A DNA stretch of 64,000 bases from Limnohabitans sp. 63ED37-2 (GTDB lineage Bacteria; Pseudomonadota; Gammaproteobacteria; Burkholderiales; Burkholderiaceae_C): NCBI RefSeq assembly GCF_001412535.1, contig NZ_CP011774.1, forward strand, positions 2,723,501 through 2,787,500, read 5' to 3'. A program made the position numbers and the translations under genes. The notes under the pieces are model-generated. The model ran no database searches and was not told where the DNA came from. It was given only the letters and a program-made list of their open reading frames with translations. Of the stretch, positions 17,239-29,340 are shown piece by piece (position 1 is the stretch's first letter; each line of letters opens with the position of its first letter).

Positions 17239-18170
17239 GCCAGGGCCCCCGCGGCGGTTTGTTTGCGGTTCATGACTTCGAGGAACACGTCTTCCAGGTC
17301 GGCTTGGCGAATTTCAACATCTTCAGCGACCAAGCCAGCGGTGCGTATGGTGGCGAGGTGTTTTTCAATCTCGACCGCATTGTGCACGGGCAGCTGAACG
17401 ATGCGGCCCGTGACGCGGGCGATGGCGGCCACGGCAGGCGGCAAGTCGCCGTCGAGCTTGAAACGCAGCACTTGGCTGGTGGCCGAACGCAGCAAGTCAG
17501 ACGTGCGCTCGAGCGCCAGCAATTGGCCGCGCTTGAGCATGGCAATGCGGCCACACAGGGCCTCAGCCTCTTCGAGGTAATGGGTGGTGAGCAAGACGGT
17601 GTGGCCTTGCTTGTTGAGTTTGGCGATGAAGGCCCACAAAGTCTGGCGCAGCTCCACATCGACCCCAGCAGTGGGCTCGTCGAGCACGATCACACGTGGT
17701 TTGTGCACCAAAGCTTGGGCCACCAGCACACGGCGCTTCATGCCGCCTGAGAGTTGGCGCATGTTGGATCCCGCCTTGTCGGCCAAGCCCAAACTCTCCA
17801 ACAATTCGTCGATCCAGGCCTCGTTTTTCTTGACGCCGAAATAGCCCGACTGAATGCGCAGCGATTCGCGCACCGTGAAAAAGGGGTCAAACACCAGCTC
17901 TTGTGGCACCACGCCCAGCAGGCGGCGTGCAGCGGCGTAATCACTTTGCACATCGTGGCCATGCACCAACACACGCCCGGTGGTGGGTCGACTCAGGCCC
18001 GCCAAGGTGCTGATCAGGGTGGTTTTGCCCGCACCGTTGGGACCGAGCAGACCAAAGAATTCGCCCTCCTCCACATCAAAGCTGACTTGGTTGAGCGCTT
18101 TGAACGTGGCTGCGCCCGCCTGTTTGGCTGGGTAGATCTTGGAGACGGATTGAAAAGAGAGCGCTGGCAT
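17235..18170 (-). CDS. ABC transporter ATP-binding protein (YadG-like)
   Basis: A 311-residue ABC ATPase with Walker A GPNGAGKTT, Q-loop VVPQELVF, signature LSGGMKRR, Walker B VIVLDEPTAGVD and switch histidine TTHYLEEAE, then a C-terminal extension of about 80 residues typical of ABC-2 drug/polysaccharide exporters. Partner of the overlapping YadH-like permease. The 84 bases separating it from mlaB hold a GGGGCC/GGCCCC inverted repeat but no gene. Confidence 0.92.
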   Translation of the reverse strand: MPALSFQSVSKIYPAKQAGAATFKALNQVSFDVEEGEFFGLLGPNGAGKTTLISTLAGLSRPTTGRVLVHGHDVQSDYAAARRLLGVVPQELVFDPFFTVRESLRIQSGYFGVKKNEAWIDELLESLGLADKAGSNMRQLSGGMKRRVLVAQALVHKPRVIVLDEPTAGVDVELRQTLWAFIAKLNKQGHTVLLTTHYLEEAEALCGRIAMLKRGQLLALERTSDLLRSATSQVLRFKLDGDLPPAVAAIARVTGRIVQLPVHNAVEIEKHLATIRTAGLVAEDVEIRQADLEDVFLEVMNRKQTAAGALA

Positions 18171-18254
18171 GAGAGACGTCTATTTTAAGTGCTGACCCAC
18201 ATACCGCGGGGCCAAGCCTGAAGATCGGCCCCAAAAGACCCGGAAACCGCGCAG

Positions 18255-18539
18255 TCAAACGGGTTGGAGCAGGTCCATCACCCCATACAAACTGGCCAAT
18301 TCGCGCAGGCGCGGCGTCATGCCCTCGACCCGCAAAGCACTGCCTTTGTGCCCCAGCAACCGGCGCAAACCCAGCAGCACGGCCAGCGCCGAGGAGTCAA
18401 ATTCCGTCAATTCCGAGGCGTCGAGTGCCACCTCGTGCGGCAAAGCGGTAGTCGATTGCGCCAATTGAGACGCCCACAGCGCCAAACAGGCATCGGCCTG
18501 ATCGTGCAGCAAGGTGGCGGGTAATTTCAGGGGACTCAT
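18255..18539 (-). CDS. mlaB: STAS-domain protein, MlaB
   Basis: MlaB is the small cytoplasmic subunit that stabilises the MlaFE ABC complex. The protein is 94 residues from the ATG at 18539 (a TTG two codons upstream is also possible). It has the STAS pattern VALDASELTEFDSSALAVLLGLRR, with the conserved Ser-Ser switch position, and ends at LYGVMDLLQPV. Thirteen bases separate it from mlaC. Confidence 0.88.
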   Translation of the reverse strand: MSPLKLPATLLHDQADACLALWASQLAQSTTALPHEVALDASELTEFDSSALAVLLGLRRLLGHKGSALRVEGMTPRLRELASLYGVMDLLQPV

Positions 18540-18551
18540 GACCAAAACGAA

Positions 18552-19208
18552 TCAAGACGCCTTGGCGTTGGACTTGTTGCGTGCGGCCAAGCTGGCGATC
18601 AGCGCGTCAATGCCACCGGCATTGATTTCTTTGGTGAACTGGTTGCGGTAGTTTTCGATCAGCCACACGCCCAAGACGTTGAGGTCAAAAATCATCCAGC
18701 CAGAACCTTGACCCGGGGTTTTTTCGAGGCGGTAGTCCAGCTGAATCGGGTCCCCTTTGCCACGCACCTCGGTGTTGACCACCAGGTTTTTGTCGTCCTG
18801 ACCGGCCCGCAAGGGCTTGACCACCACGACTTGGTCGGTGATCTGGCTCAGGGCGCCCGAGTAGGTGCGCACTAACAAGACCTTGAACTCTTCTTGCAAG
18901 CGCTTTTGTTGCTCGGGCGTCGCCTTGCGCCAGGCCGGGCCCGTGGCCAGAGCGGTCATGCGGCGGAAGTTCACATGCGGCATCAGCTGCGTGTCGACCA
19001 GCTGCATGATCTTGTTGATGTCGCCGTTGCGCAGCGCCTTGTCGGCCTTAATGGTGTTGAGCGTGTCGTTGGTGACGCGCTGAATGAAGGCCTCGGGCGC
19101 CTCGTCGGCGGCCATGGCCTGGCCGGACACCCCCAACAAGCTGGCGGCCAAAGAGGCCGCCAGGACATGGCGGCGGCTCAGGAAAATTGCGGTATCGGTT
19201 TTGAACAT
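18552..19208 (-). CDS. mlaC: phospholipid-binding periplasmic protein MlaC
   Basis: MlaC shuttles phospholipids between the outer-membrane MlaA complex and the inner-membrane MlaFEDB complex. The 218-residue protein has a Tol_Tol_Ttg2 domain: LMPHVNFRRMTALATGPAWRKATPEQ, then VRTYSGALSQ and IFDLNVLGVWLIENYRNQF. The leader contains SRRHVLAAS before a hydrophobic stretch and AMA cleavage site, resembling a twin-arginine signal. A longer open frame reaches upstream, but the ATG at 19208 places the leader correctly. Confidence 0.93.
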   Translation of the reverse strand: MFKTDTAIFLSRRHVLAASLAASLLGVSGQAMAADEAPEAFIQRVTNDTLNTIKADKALRNGDINKIMQLVDTQLMPHVNFRRMTALATGPAWRKATPEQQKRLQEEFKVLLVRTYSGALSQITDQVVVVKPLRAGQDDKNLVVNTEVRGKGDPIQLDYRLEKTPGQGSGWMIFDLNVLGVWLIENYRNQFTKEINAGGIDALIASLAARNKSNAKAS

Positions 19209-19260
19209 GAAACAACTATAGGGCCTGCGGCCAACATGCGTGTGAACAACTGTAACGGGC

Positions 19261-19998
19261 TTATTTCGGGTCGGAAACTCCGTCCCCGTAGTCGAAACTC
19301 GATGGGGGGTTGCCGTCGTAAATGTCGTTGCGGCGTTTTTGCAAATAGCCATCCCGCACAAAAGAATAGGGGTCCAGCGATGCAGCCTTGACCACGTCCA
19401 CTGTTTGCAGCAGTCCCGAGCGGATGTCCAAAATGCGGGTGGCGGTCAAAGCGTTGCGAGTGGCCTCGTCCGAGAACCGCTGTGACGCATCACCCTGCAT
19501 GTCCAGCGGCAAGGCCAGGCTGTCACGCAAGGTGGACGGCCCGAGCAATGGCAGCACCACATAGGGGCCGGGCTTGACGCCCCAGTGGCCCAGGGTCTGG
19601 CCAAAGTCTTCCTTGCGTTTTTCAAGGCGCATTTCGGTCGCCACGTCCAGCAAGCCACCCAGCCCCAAAAACGTGTTCACGTGAATGCGCATGAAGGTCT
19701 CCACGGTGGCCTGCCCCTTGAGCTGCAGAGCACTGTTGGCCATGGACCAGACATCGCCCAAATTGCCCAAAAAGTTGCTCACGCCTGTGCGCACAAAGCT
19801 GGGCAGTGCCTTCACATACAACTGCGCTGCGGGCTTGATGGCGACCGTGTCCACCACTTCATTGAATTGGTAGACGCTGCGGTTCATCGACTCCCATGGG
19901 TCTCGTGCATCGGCGGTTTGCACGGTAGCGCAGCCCTGCAAGACCAGCAGGCTGGCCAACATCGCCAGCGATGCCATGCGTTTCGTCCAGGCGATCAT
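19261..19998 (-). CDS. mlaA: outer-membrane lipoprotein MlaA (VacJ)
   Basis: MlaA sits in the outer membrane and removes misplaced phospholipids from the outer leaflet. The 245-residue precursor has a signal peptide ending in the lipobox LQGC (Cys23), then DPWESMNRSVYQFNEVVD and GPYVVLPLLGPSTLRDS, both diagnostic. Unlike in E. coli, where mlaA is unlinked, here it lies inside the mla operon between mlaD (four-base overlap) and mlaC. Confidence 0.95.
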   Translation of the reverse strand: MIAWTKRMASLAMLASLLVLQGCATVQTADARDPWESMNRSVYQFNEVVDTVAIKPAAQLYVKALPSFVRTGVSNFLGNLGDVWSMANSALQLKGQATVETFMRIHVNTFLGLGGLLDVATEMRLEKRKEDFGQTLGHWGVKPGPYVVLPLLGPSTLRDSLALPLDMQGDASQRFSDEATRNALTATRILDIRSGLLQTVDVVKAASLDPYSFVRDGYLQKRRNDIYDGNPPSSFDYGDGVSDPK

Positions 19999-20474
19999 GG
20001 TTTTTGACTTTCAGGAGCGGATTTTTCGGCCTGGCTGAACAAGAACTGGCTGATCAGGTTTTCCAGGATGACGGCCGACTGGGTGGAGCCAATGCGGTCT
20101 CCGGCGGCCAGGTTTTTCTCGTCAGCGCCGGGCGCGACGTCAAGGTATTGCTCACCCAGTAATCCGCTGGTGAGGATCTTGAGGGAACTGTCTTGCGGAA
20201 AGGCGTGCTGGGGCTGCATCCCCAAGGTGACCTTGGCTTGGAAGGACTCGCCGTCAAATTCGATCTTCTTGACACGACCGACCACCACCCCGGCACTCTT
20301 GACCGCAGCGCCGGGCTTGAGCCCGCCGATGTTGTCGAACTTGGCCGTGACCTCGTAGTCTTGGTTGAAGCTCCAAGTCAGCAAGTTGGCCGCCTTGAGC
20401 GCCAAAAACAGCACGGCCACGGCCCCGAGCATGACAAACAAACCAACCCATACATCATTTTTTGAACGTTGCAT
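19995..20474 (-). CDS. mlaD: MCE-domain phospholipid transport protein MlaD
   Basis: MlaD forms a hexameric ring in the periplasm, anchored by one N-terminal helix, and passes lipid to the MlaFE transporter. The 159-residue protein opens with QRSKNDVWVGLFVMLGA (anchor), then the MCE domain with FDNIGGLKPGAAVKSAGVVVGRV and GLLGEQYLDV. The length is slightly below E. coli MlaD (183), lacking part of the C-terminal tail. Confidence 0.95.
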   Translation of the reverse strand: MQRSKNDVWVGLFVMLGAVAVLFLALKAANLLTWSFNQDYEVTAKFDNIGGLKPGAAVKSAGVVVGRVKKIEFDGESFQAKVTLGMQPQHAFPQDSSLKILTSGLLGEQYLDVAPGADEKNLAAGDRIGSTQSAVILENLISQFLFSQAEKSAPESQKP

Positions 20475-20484
20475 GCCGTCCTCC

Positions 20485-21267
20485 TCAAATGCTGAACATC
20501 ATCGCGGTCAGGATGAAGTCCAGACCCAACACCGACAAAGATGAAACCACCACGCTGCGGGTCGTGGCACTGGCCACGCCTTCAGGGGTGGGCTTGGCCA
20601 CATAGCCTTGGAGCAAGGCGATGAAGGTCACGGCCACACCAAACACCACGCTTTTGATGATGCCGTTGCCCACGTCCTTGAACACGTCGACGCCGCCCTG
20701 CATCTGGCTCCAGAAGGACCCTGCATCCACACCAATCAACAAGACACCCACCACATAGCCGCCCAGAATACCCACCGCACTGAACACCGCAGCCAGCAAG
20801 GGCAAAGCGATGATGCCACCCCAAAAGCGCGGGGCCAAAATGCGTTGCAGCGGGTCCACCGCCATCATCTCCAGGGCGGTAAGTTGCTCACCCGCACGCA
20901 TCAGGCCGATCTCGGCCGTGAGCGATGCCCCGGCGCGACCCGCAAACAGCAAAGCGGCCACCACCGGACCCAGCTCACGCACCAAGCTCAGGGCCACGAG
21001 CAAACCCAGCGCCTCGGCAGAGCCATAACGCTGCAAGGTGTAGTACCCCTGCAAACCCAGCACAAAGCCCACAAACAAGCCAGAAACAGTGATGATGGCC
21101 AACGAGTAATTGCCCAAAAAATGGATCTGGTCGCGCACCAGGGCAAAGCGCTTGAGGGCTGCGCCCGTCATGCCCAGCAACTTAAAAAACAAACGCGCGG
21201 CGAATCCCCAGTCGGCCAGCAACTGCCTTGTGGATGCGCCTAGAGCGCCCAACAAAGCGGTGATCAT
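20485..21267 (-). CDS. mlaE: phospholipid ABC transporter permease MlaE
   Basis: Inner-membrane permease of the Mla system. The 260-residue protein contains the MlaE signature RELGPVVAALLFAGRAGASLTAEIGLM and EQLTALEMM, followed by hydrophobic segments and the ending ATTRSVVVSSL. Overlaps mlaF by four bases. Confidence 0.96.
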   Translation of the reverse strand: MITALLGALGASTRQLLADWGFAARLFFKLLGMTGAALKRFALVRDQIHFLGNYSLAIITVSGLFVGFVLGLQGYYTLQRYGSAEALGLLVALSLVRELGPVVAALLFAGRAGASLTAEIGLMRAGEQLTALEMMAVDPLQRILAPRFWGGIIALPLLAAVFSAVGILGGYVVGVLLIGVDAGSFWSQMQGGVDVFKDVGNGIIKSVVFGVAVTFIALLQGYVAKPTPEGVASATTRSVVVSSLSVLGLDFILTAMMFSI

Positions 21268-22079
21268 GCCGACCTCCGGTCATAGTCTTGCGCGGCCGTA
21301 GGTGCTGGGTAATGGAAGGGCACGGGGCCATCGCTTAAAGCGTGCACAAACTGGTGGATCAGCGGGTCGGTGCTGGCCCGCAGCTCAGCGGGCGTGCCTT
21401 GCGCGGCCACACCACCGTTGGCCAAAATCACCACATGGTCGGCGATTTCGAAAGTTTCGTTCACATCGTGCGACACCACCACGCTGGTGATGCCCAGGCT
21501 GTCGTTGAGACGGCGAATCAGTCGCGCCGCCGTGCCCAGCGAGATCGGGTCAAGACCGGCAAAGGGCTCGTCGTACATGATGAGGTCGGGGTCCAGCGCA
21601 ATGGCCCGGGCCAAGGCCACACGGCGACTCATGCCACCGGAGATCTCGGAAGGCTTCAGATCCCGCGCACCGCGCAAACCCACCGCATCGAGCTTCATGA
21701 GCACGATGTCGCGGATCAAGTCTTCGGACAAACGGGTGTGTTCGCGCAAGGGAAAGGCCACGTTGTCGAACACGCTCATGTCGGTGAACAAGGCGCCGAA
21801 CTGGAACAGCATGCCCATGCGGCGGCGGGCTGCGTACAAGTCGGGCTGGCGCATGGGGGTGATGTCTTGGCCGTCAAACAGCAGCTGTCCAGCACTGGCC
21901 CGGATCTGCCCGCCAATGAGACGCAAAACGGTGGTTTTGCCCCCACCTGACACCCCCATCAGGGCCGTGACTTGTCCTCGCGGCACATTGAAGCTCAGGT
22001 TCTTCAAGATGACACGGTCGCCGTACCCGAATGTCAGGTCGCGCAGCTCAACAAGTGGTGGTGTGGATGGGGTGTTCAT
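21264..22079 (-). CDS. mlaF: phospholipid ABC transporter ATP-binding protein MlaF
   Basis: ATPase of the Mla system, 271 residues from the ATG at 22079. Motifs are Walker A GVSGGGKTT, Q-loop MLFQFGALF, signature SGGMSRRVALARAI, Walker B LIMYDEPFAGLD and VSHDVNE. It is the first gene of the long mla-his-tat run. The region before the ATG is odd: the T-run of a hairpin terminator ends directly at the start codon and there is no clear ribosome site, so translation initiation may be weak, leaderless, or structure-controlled. Confidence 0.95.
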   Translation of the reverse strand: MNTPSTPPLVELRDLTFGYGDRVILKNLSFNVPRGQVTALMGVSGGGKTTVLRLIGGQIRASAGQLLFDGQDITPMRQPDLYAARRRMGMLFQFGALFTDMSVFDNVAFPLREHTRLSEDLIRDIVLMKLDAVGLRGARDLKPSEISGGMSRRVALARAIALDPDLIMYDEPFAGLDPISLGTAARLIRRLNDSLGITSVVVSHDVNETFEIADHVVILANGGVAAQGTPAELRASTDPLIHQFVHALSDGPVPFHYPAPTAAQDYDRRSA

Positions 22080-22107
22080 GAAAAACAAAAGCCGGAGGTG
22101 TCCGGCT
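22078..22107 (-). terminator. intrinsic terminator after gltBD, abutting mlaF
   Basis: On the minus strand AGCCGGA - CACC - TCCGGCT forms a seven-bp GC stem followed by TTTGTTTTTC running into the mlaF ATG. It is a good factor-independent terminator for the gltBD transcript. Confidence 0.8.
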
Positions 22108-22123
22108 CTTGTGATGTTAACGA

Positions 22124-22152
22124 ACCAAGGTATACGGTTTGTAAACCTTGGT
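22124..22152. repeat. inverted repeat upstream of mlaF
   Basis: ACCAAGGT (22124-22131) and ACCTTGGT (22145-22152) are perfect eight-bp arms around a 13-base spacer. It lies in the gltD-mlaF gap, about 45 bases upstream of the mlaF start, where the promoter of the long operon should be. It could be an operator or an RNA hairpin; no regulator is assigned. Confidence 0.55.
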
Positions 22153-22154
22153 GG

Positions 22155-22173
22155 TCTAGGGATTTTACCTAGA
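22155..22173. repeat. second short inverted repeat in the gltD-mlaF gap
   Basis: TCTAGG - GATTTTA - CCTAGA, six-bp arms with a seven-base AT-rich centre, three bases from the larger inverted repeat. Possible operator half of a tandem arrangement. Confidence 0.4.
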
Positions 22174-22184
22174 ACCCGATGGCC

Positions 22185-23666
22185 TCAGCGTGGCAAGTCG
22201 CTTTTGCCCATCAGGAATTCGTCGACCGCGCGTGCGGCTTGGCGGCCTTCGCGGATCGCCCAAACAACCAGTGACTGGCCCCGGCGCATGTCGCCTGCGG
22301 CAAACACTTTGTTCACATTGGTGGCATAGCCGCCCGTGAAGTCGGTGCTGGCCTTGGCGTTGCCACGGGCGTCCTTGTCGATGCCAAAGGCGTCGAGCAC
22401 GGTGGCGACCGGGTTGGTGAAGCCCATGGCGAGCAGGACCATATCGGCTTTGTATTCCTTCTCGGTGCCGGGCACTTCAACCATCTTGCCGTCTTTGAAT
22501 TCGACATGCACCGTGGTCAATCCGGTGACTTTGCCTTTTTCGCCAGTGAACGCTTTGGTGGAAATGGCGAACTCGCGCTGGAGCAGGCCTTTTTCGGCGC
22601 TTTCGTCGTGGCTGGAGCTGGTGCGCAGCTTCATGGGCCAGTAAGGCCAGACCAGCGCCTTGTTTTCTTTTTCAGGCGGCTCGGGCATCACCTCGAACTG
22701 GGTGACGCTGACCGCGCCGTGGCGTGTGCTGGTGCCCACACAGTCGCTGCCAGTGTCGCCGCCACCAATCACGATGACGTTTTTACCATCGGCCCGCAGC
22801 TGGCCTTTGAGCTTGTCGCCGGCATTCACTTTGTTTTGCTGAGGCAGGAATTCCATCGCGAAATGAATGCCGTCCAGCTCGCGGCCGGGAACGGGCAAGT
22901 CACGCGACTGCTCGGAACCACCCGTGAGCAACACCGCGTCGAAGTCCTTCTTAAGTTGCTCGGCAGAAATGGTTTCCTTGGCCCAGTTGGTGACCTTGGA
23001 ATCCTTGGGCCACTCGCCCACCAGCACGCTGGTGCGGATGGTCACGCCTTCGGCTTGGAGCTGCTCGACGCGGCGGTCAATGTGCGTCTTTTCCATCTTG
23101 AAGTCAGGAATGCCGTAACGCAGCAAACCACCCACGCGGTCGTTCTTCTCGAACAAGGTCACGTCGTGGCCAGCGCGAGCCAGCTGCTGTGCGGCGGCGA
23201 GGCCTGCGGGGCCTGCGCCAATGATGGCCACGGTCTTGCCGGTCTTGACCTTGGCGGGGCGGGGTGTGACCCAGCCTTCGGCCCAGGCGCGGTCGATGAT
23301 GGCGTGCTCAATGGACTTGATGCCCACCGCGTCGTCGTTGAAGTTGACCACGCAGGCCGCTTCGCAAGGCGCAGGGCAGATGCGGCCGGTGAACTCGGGG
23401 AAATTGTTGGTGCTGTGCAGCACCTCGATCGCGTTCTTCCAGTCACCCTGGTACACCAGGTCGTTGAAGTCCGGGATTATGTTGTTGACCGGGCAGCCGT
23501 TGTTGCAAAACGGTGTACCGCAATCCATGCAGCGTGCGGCCTGGGTTTTGGACTGCTCGGGCGTCAAGCCGATCACGAACTCGCTGTAGTTCTTCAAGCG
23601 CTCGGTGACGGGCTTGTAGCCCTCTTCGATGCGCTCAAATTCCATGAAACCTGTGATTTTTCCCAT
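22185..23666 (-). CDS. gltD: glutamate synthase, small (beta) subunit
   Basis: The beta subunit oxidises NADPH and passes electrons to the alpha subunit. The 493-residue flavoprotein starts MGKITGFMEFERIEEGY, has N-terminal iron-sulfur cysteines in AARCMDCGTPFCNNGCP and RICPAPCEAAC, the FAD Rossmann motif GAGPAGLAAAQQL near residue 150, and the NADPH motif GGGDTGSDCVGT near 300. It ends with the FAD-binding FAAGDMRRGQSLVVWAI. It follows gltB by 29 bases. Confidence 0.97.
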   Translation of the reverse strand: MGKITGFMEFERIEEGYKPVTERLKNYSEFVIGLTPEQSKTQAARCMDCGTPFCNNGCPVNNIIPDFNDLVYQGDWKNAIEVLHSTNNFPEFTGRICPAPCEAACVVNFNDDAVGIKSIEHAIIDRAWAEGWVTPRPAKVKTGKTVAIIGAGPAGLAAAQQLARAGHDVTLFEKNDRVGGLLRYGIPDFKMEKTHIDRRVEQLQAEGVTIRTSVLVGEWPKDSKVTNWAKETISAEQLKKDFDAVLLTGGSEQSRDLPVPGRELDGIHFAMEFLPQQNKVNAGDKLKGQLRADGKNVIVIGGGDTGSDCVGTSTRHGAVSVTQFEVMPEPPEKENKALVWPYWPMKLRTSSSHDESAEKGLLQREFAISTKAFTGEKGKVTGLTTVHVEFKDGKMVEVPGTEKEYKADMVLLAMGFTNPVATVLDAFGIDKDARGNAKASTDFTGGYATNVNKVFAAGDMRRGQSLVVWAIREGRQAARAVDEFLMGKSDLPR

Positions 23667-23695
23667 GATGTTTCCTTCGATTCTTGACGTGCGGT

Positions 23696-28390
<4,695 letters not shown>

Positions 28391-28423
28391 GGGCGCTCCT
28401 AGGGGTTTTCACGCAGACCGAAG

Positions 28424-28452
28424 AGTGTAGTGCACTGCAGCATCCATGCCAA
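28424..28452 (-). promoter_or_regulatory. sigma-70-like promoter of gltBD
   Basis: On the minus strand a -35 TTGGCA (28447-28452) and a -10 TACACT (28424-28429) are separated by exactly 17 bases. The likely transcription start is about 28 bases upstream of the gltB ATG, which has an AGGAG ribosome site. Confidence 0.7.
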
Positions 28453-28457
28453 ACTTT

Positions 28458-28482
28458 TTAATTGGGGTCAGATCCCAATTAA
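28458..28482. repeat. REP-type palindrome, left copy
   Basis: TTAATTGGG - GTCAGAT - CCCAATTAA, nine-bp arms. The same element occurs in reverse orientation at 29247-29271 on the other side of the RAYT gene, as expected for a REP sequence mobilised by that enzyme. It ends six bases from the gltB -35 box. Confidence 0.85.
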
Positions 28483-28505
28483 TTTAGCTTATGACCTGGT
28501 TTTTA

Positions 28506-28528
28506 TTTAATTAGGGACAGATTCAATC
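28506..28528. repeat. degenerate third copy of the REP-type element
   Basis: TTTAATTAGGGACAGATTCAATC matches the left REP copy (TTTAATTGGGGTCAGATCCCAAT) at most positions but has lost pairing on one arm. It overlaps the last codon and stop of the RAYT gene. Confidence 0.55.
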
Positions 28529-29218
28529 AAGGGTCTTTTTGGCCGGTCGGCCGGCCTTGCCCGGCACCAAGCGCCGCTGAGTGGCTTGCTGCAAGCCACC
28601 CACAAAGTCGGCCGACCCCAAAGCCCAACCCGACAAGGCACTTTGTGTGAGTTGGTCCTTTTCGCGCTGCGCCAGGCCGGTCTGCACCAGCTCGGCATAC
28701 GCCGCCTCTCGGGCAAAGGGGGTGTTGCCCAAGCCCCAAAACAGGGCATGCGGTTTCACCAACTTGTCACTCACCTGCCCAATACAGTGCCTGTGGCTGG
28801 ACCATTTGAAGTCGGCGGCTTGCGCCACCATGCCCGCCCGCACCGGGTTCAGGTCGATGTAGACCATGCAGGCCAACAAATACCGCTCGCTCTCAATCAG
28901 GTTGCTGCGGTAGCGCCCCTCCCACAGCGTGCCGGTGCGTTGGTGCCGCAAATTGAAGTAGCGCACATAGGCCCGCCCCACCGCCTGCATCATCTGCGGC
29001 AGCCCCTCGTCGGTCTCGGGCGTCAACAACAGATGAAAGTGGTTGTCCATGATCACATACGCATGGATGGCCACCTTGAAAGCCTGCGCATGCTCCTGCC
29101 ACAGCGCCAACAAACGCTCGCGGTCCGCATCGTCGCGCACGATGAGTTGACGATCATTGCCGCGCTGAATGACGTGGTGCGGGTAAGCGGCAACGGTGAG
29201 GCGGGGTTGGCGGGCCAT
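28523..29218 (-). CDS. REP-associated tyrosine transposase (RAYT, Y1 transposase family)
   Basis: RAYTs are domesticated relatives of IS200/IS605 transposases that act on REP palindromes. The 231-residue protein starts MARQPRLTVAAYPHHVIQRG, typical of the family, with the HUH metal motif H60-F-H62 in DNHFHLLLTP and candidate catalytic tyrosines in the 84-120 stretch (RAYVRYF, YLLACMVYIDLNPVRAGM). The C terminus is lysine-rich (GRPAKKTLD). It is flanked by inverted REP-type palindromes. The reading frame is intact. Confidence 0.92.
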   Translation of the reverse strand: MARQPRLTVAAYPHHVIQRGNDRQLIVRDDADRERLLALWQEHAQAFKVAIHAYVIMDNHFHLLLTPETDEGLPQMMQAVGRAYVRYFNLRHQRTGTLWEGRYRSNLIESERYLLACMVYIDLNPVRAGMVAQAADFKWSSHRHCIGQVSDKLVKPHALFWGLGNTPFAREAAYAELVQTGLAQREKDQLTQSALSGWALGSADFVGGLQQATQRRLVPGKAGRPAKKTLD

Positions 29219-29246
29219 GGGGAACTCCCTGAAAGAGACTGGCAGT

Positions 29247-29271
29247 TTAATTGGGATCTGACCCCAATTAA
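29247..29271. repeat. REP-type palindrome, right copy (inverted)
   Basis: TTAATTGGG - ATCTGAC - CCCAATTAA is the exact reverse complement of the left REP copy at 28458-28482 over these 25 bases. It is 29 bases upstream of the RAYT start codon. Confidence 0.85.
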
Positions 29272-29340
29272 ATCACCCCGGAATCACTACTTTCTTATGC
29301 AAAATACGGGGCTGTTGTTTAACTGTTGCGCGAGGTCCTG

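Noticed and set aside
28440..29280. Classical insertion sequence with transposase and target-site duplication
   Set aside because: The protein is of the RAYT type and the ends are REP palindromes; no target duplication or IS200/IS605 end structure was seen.
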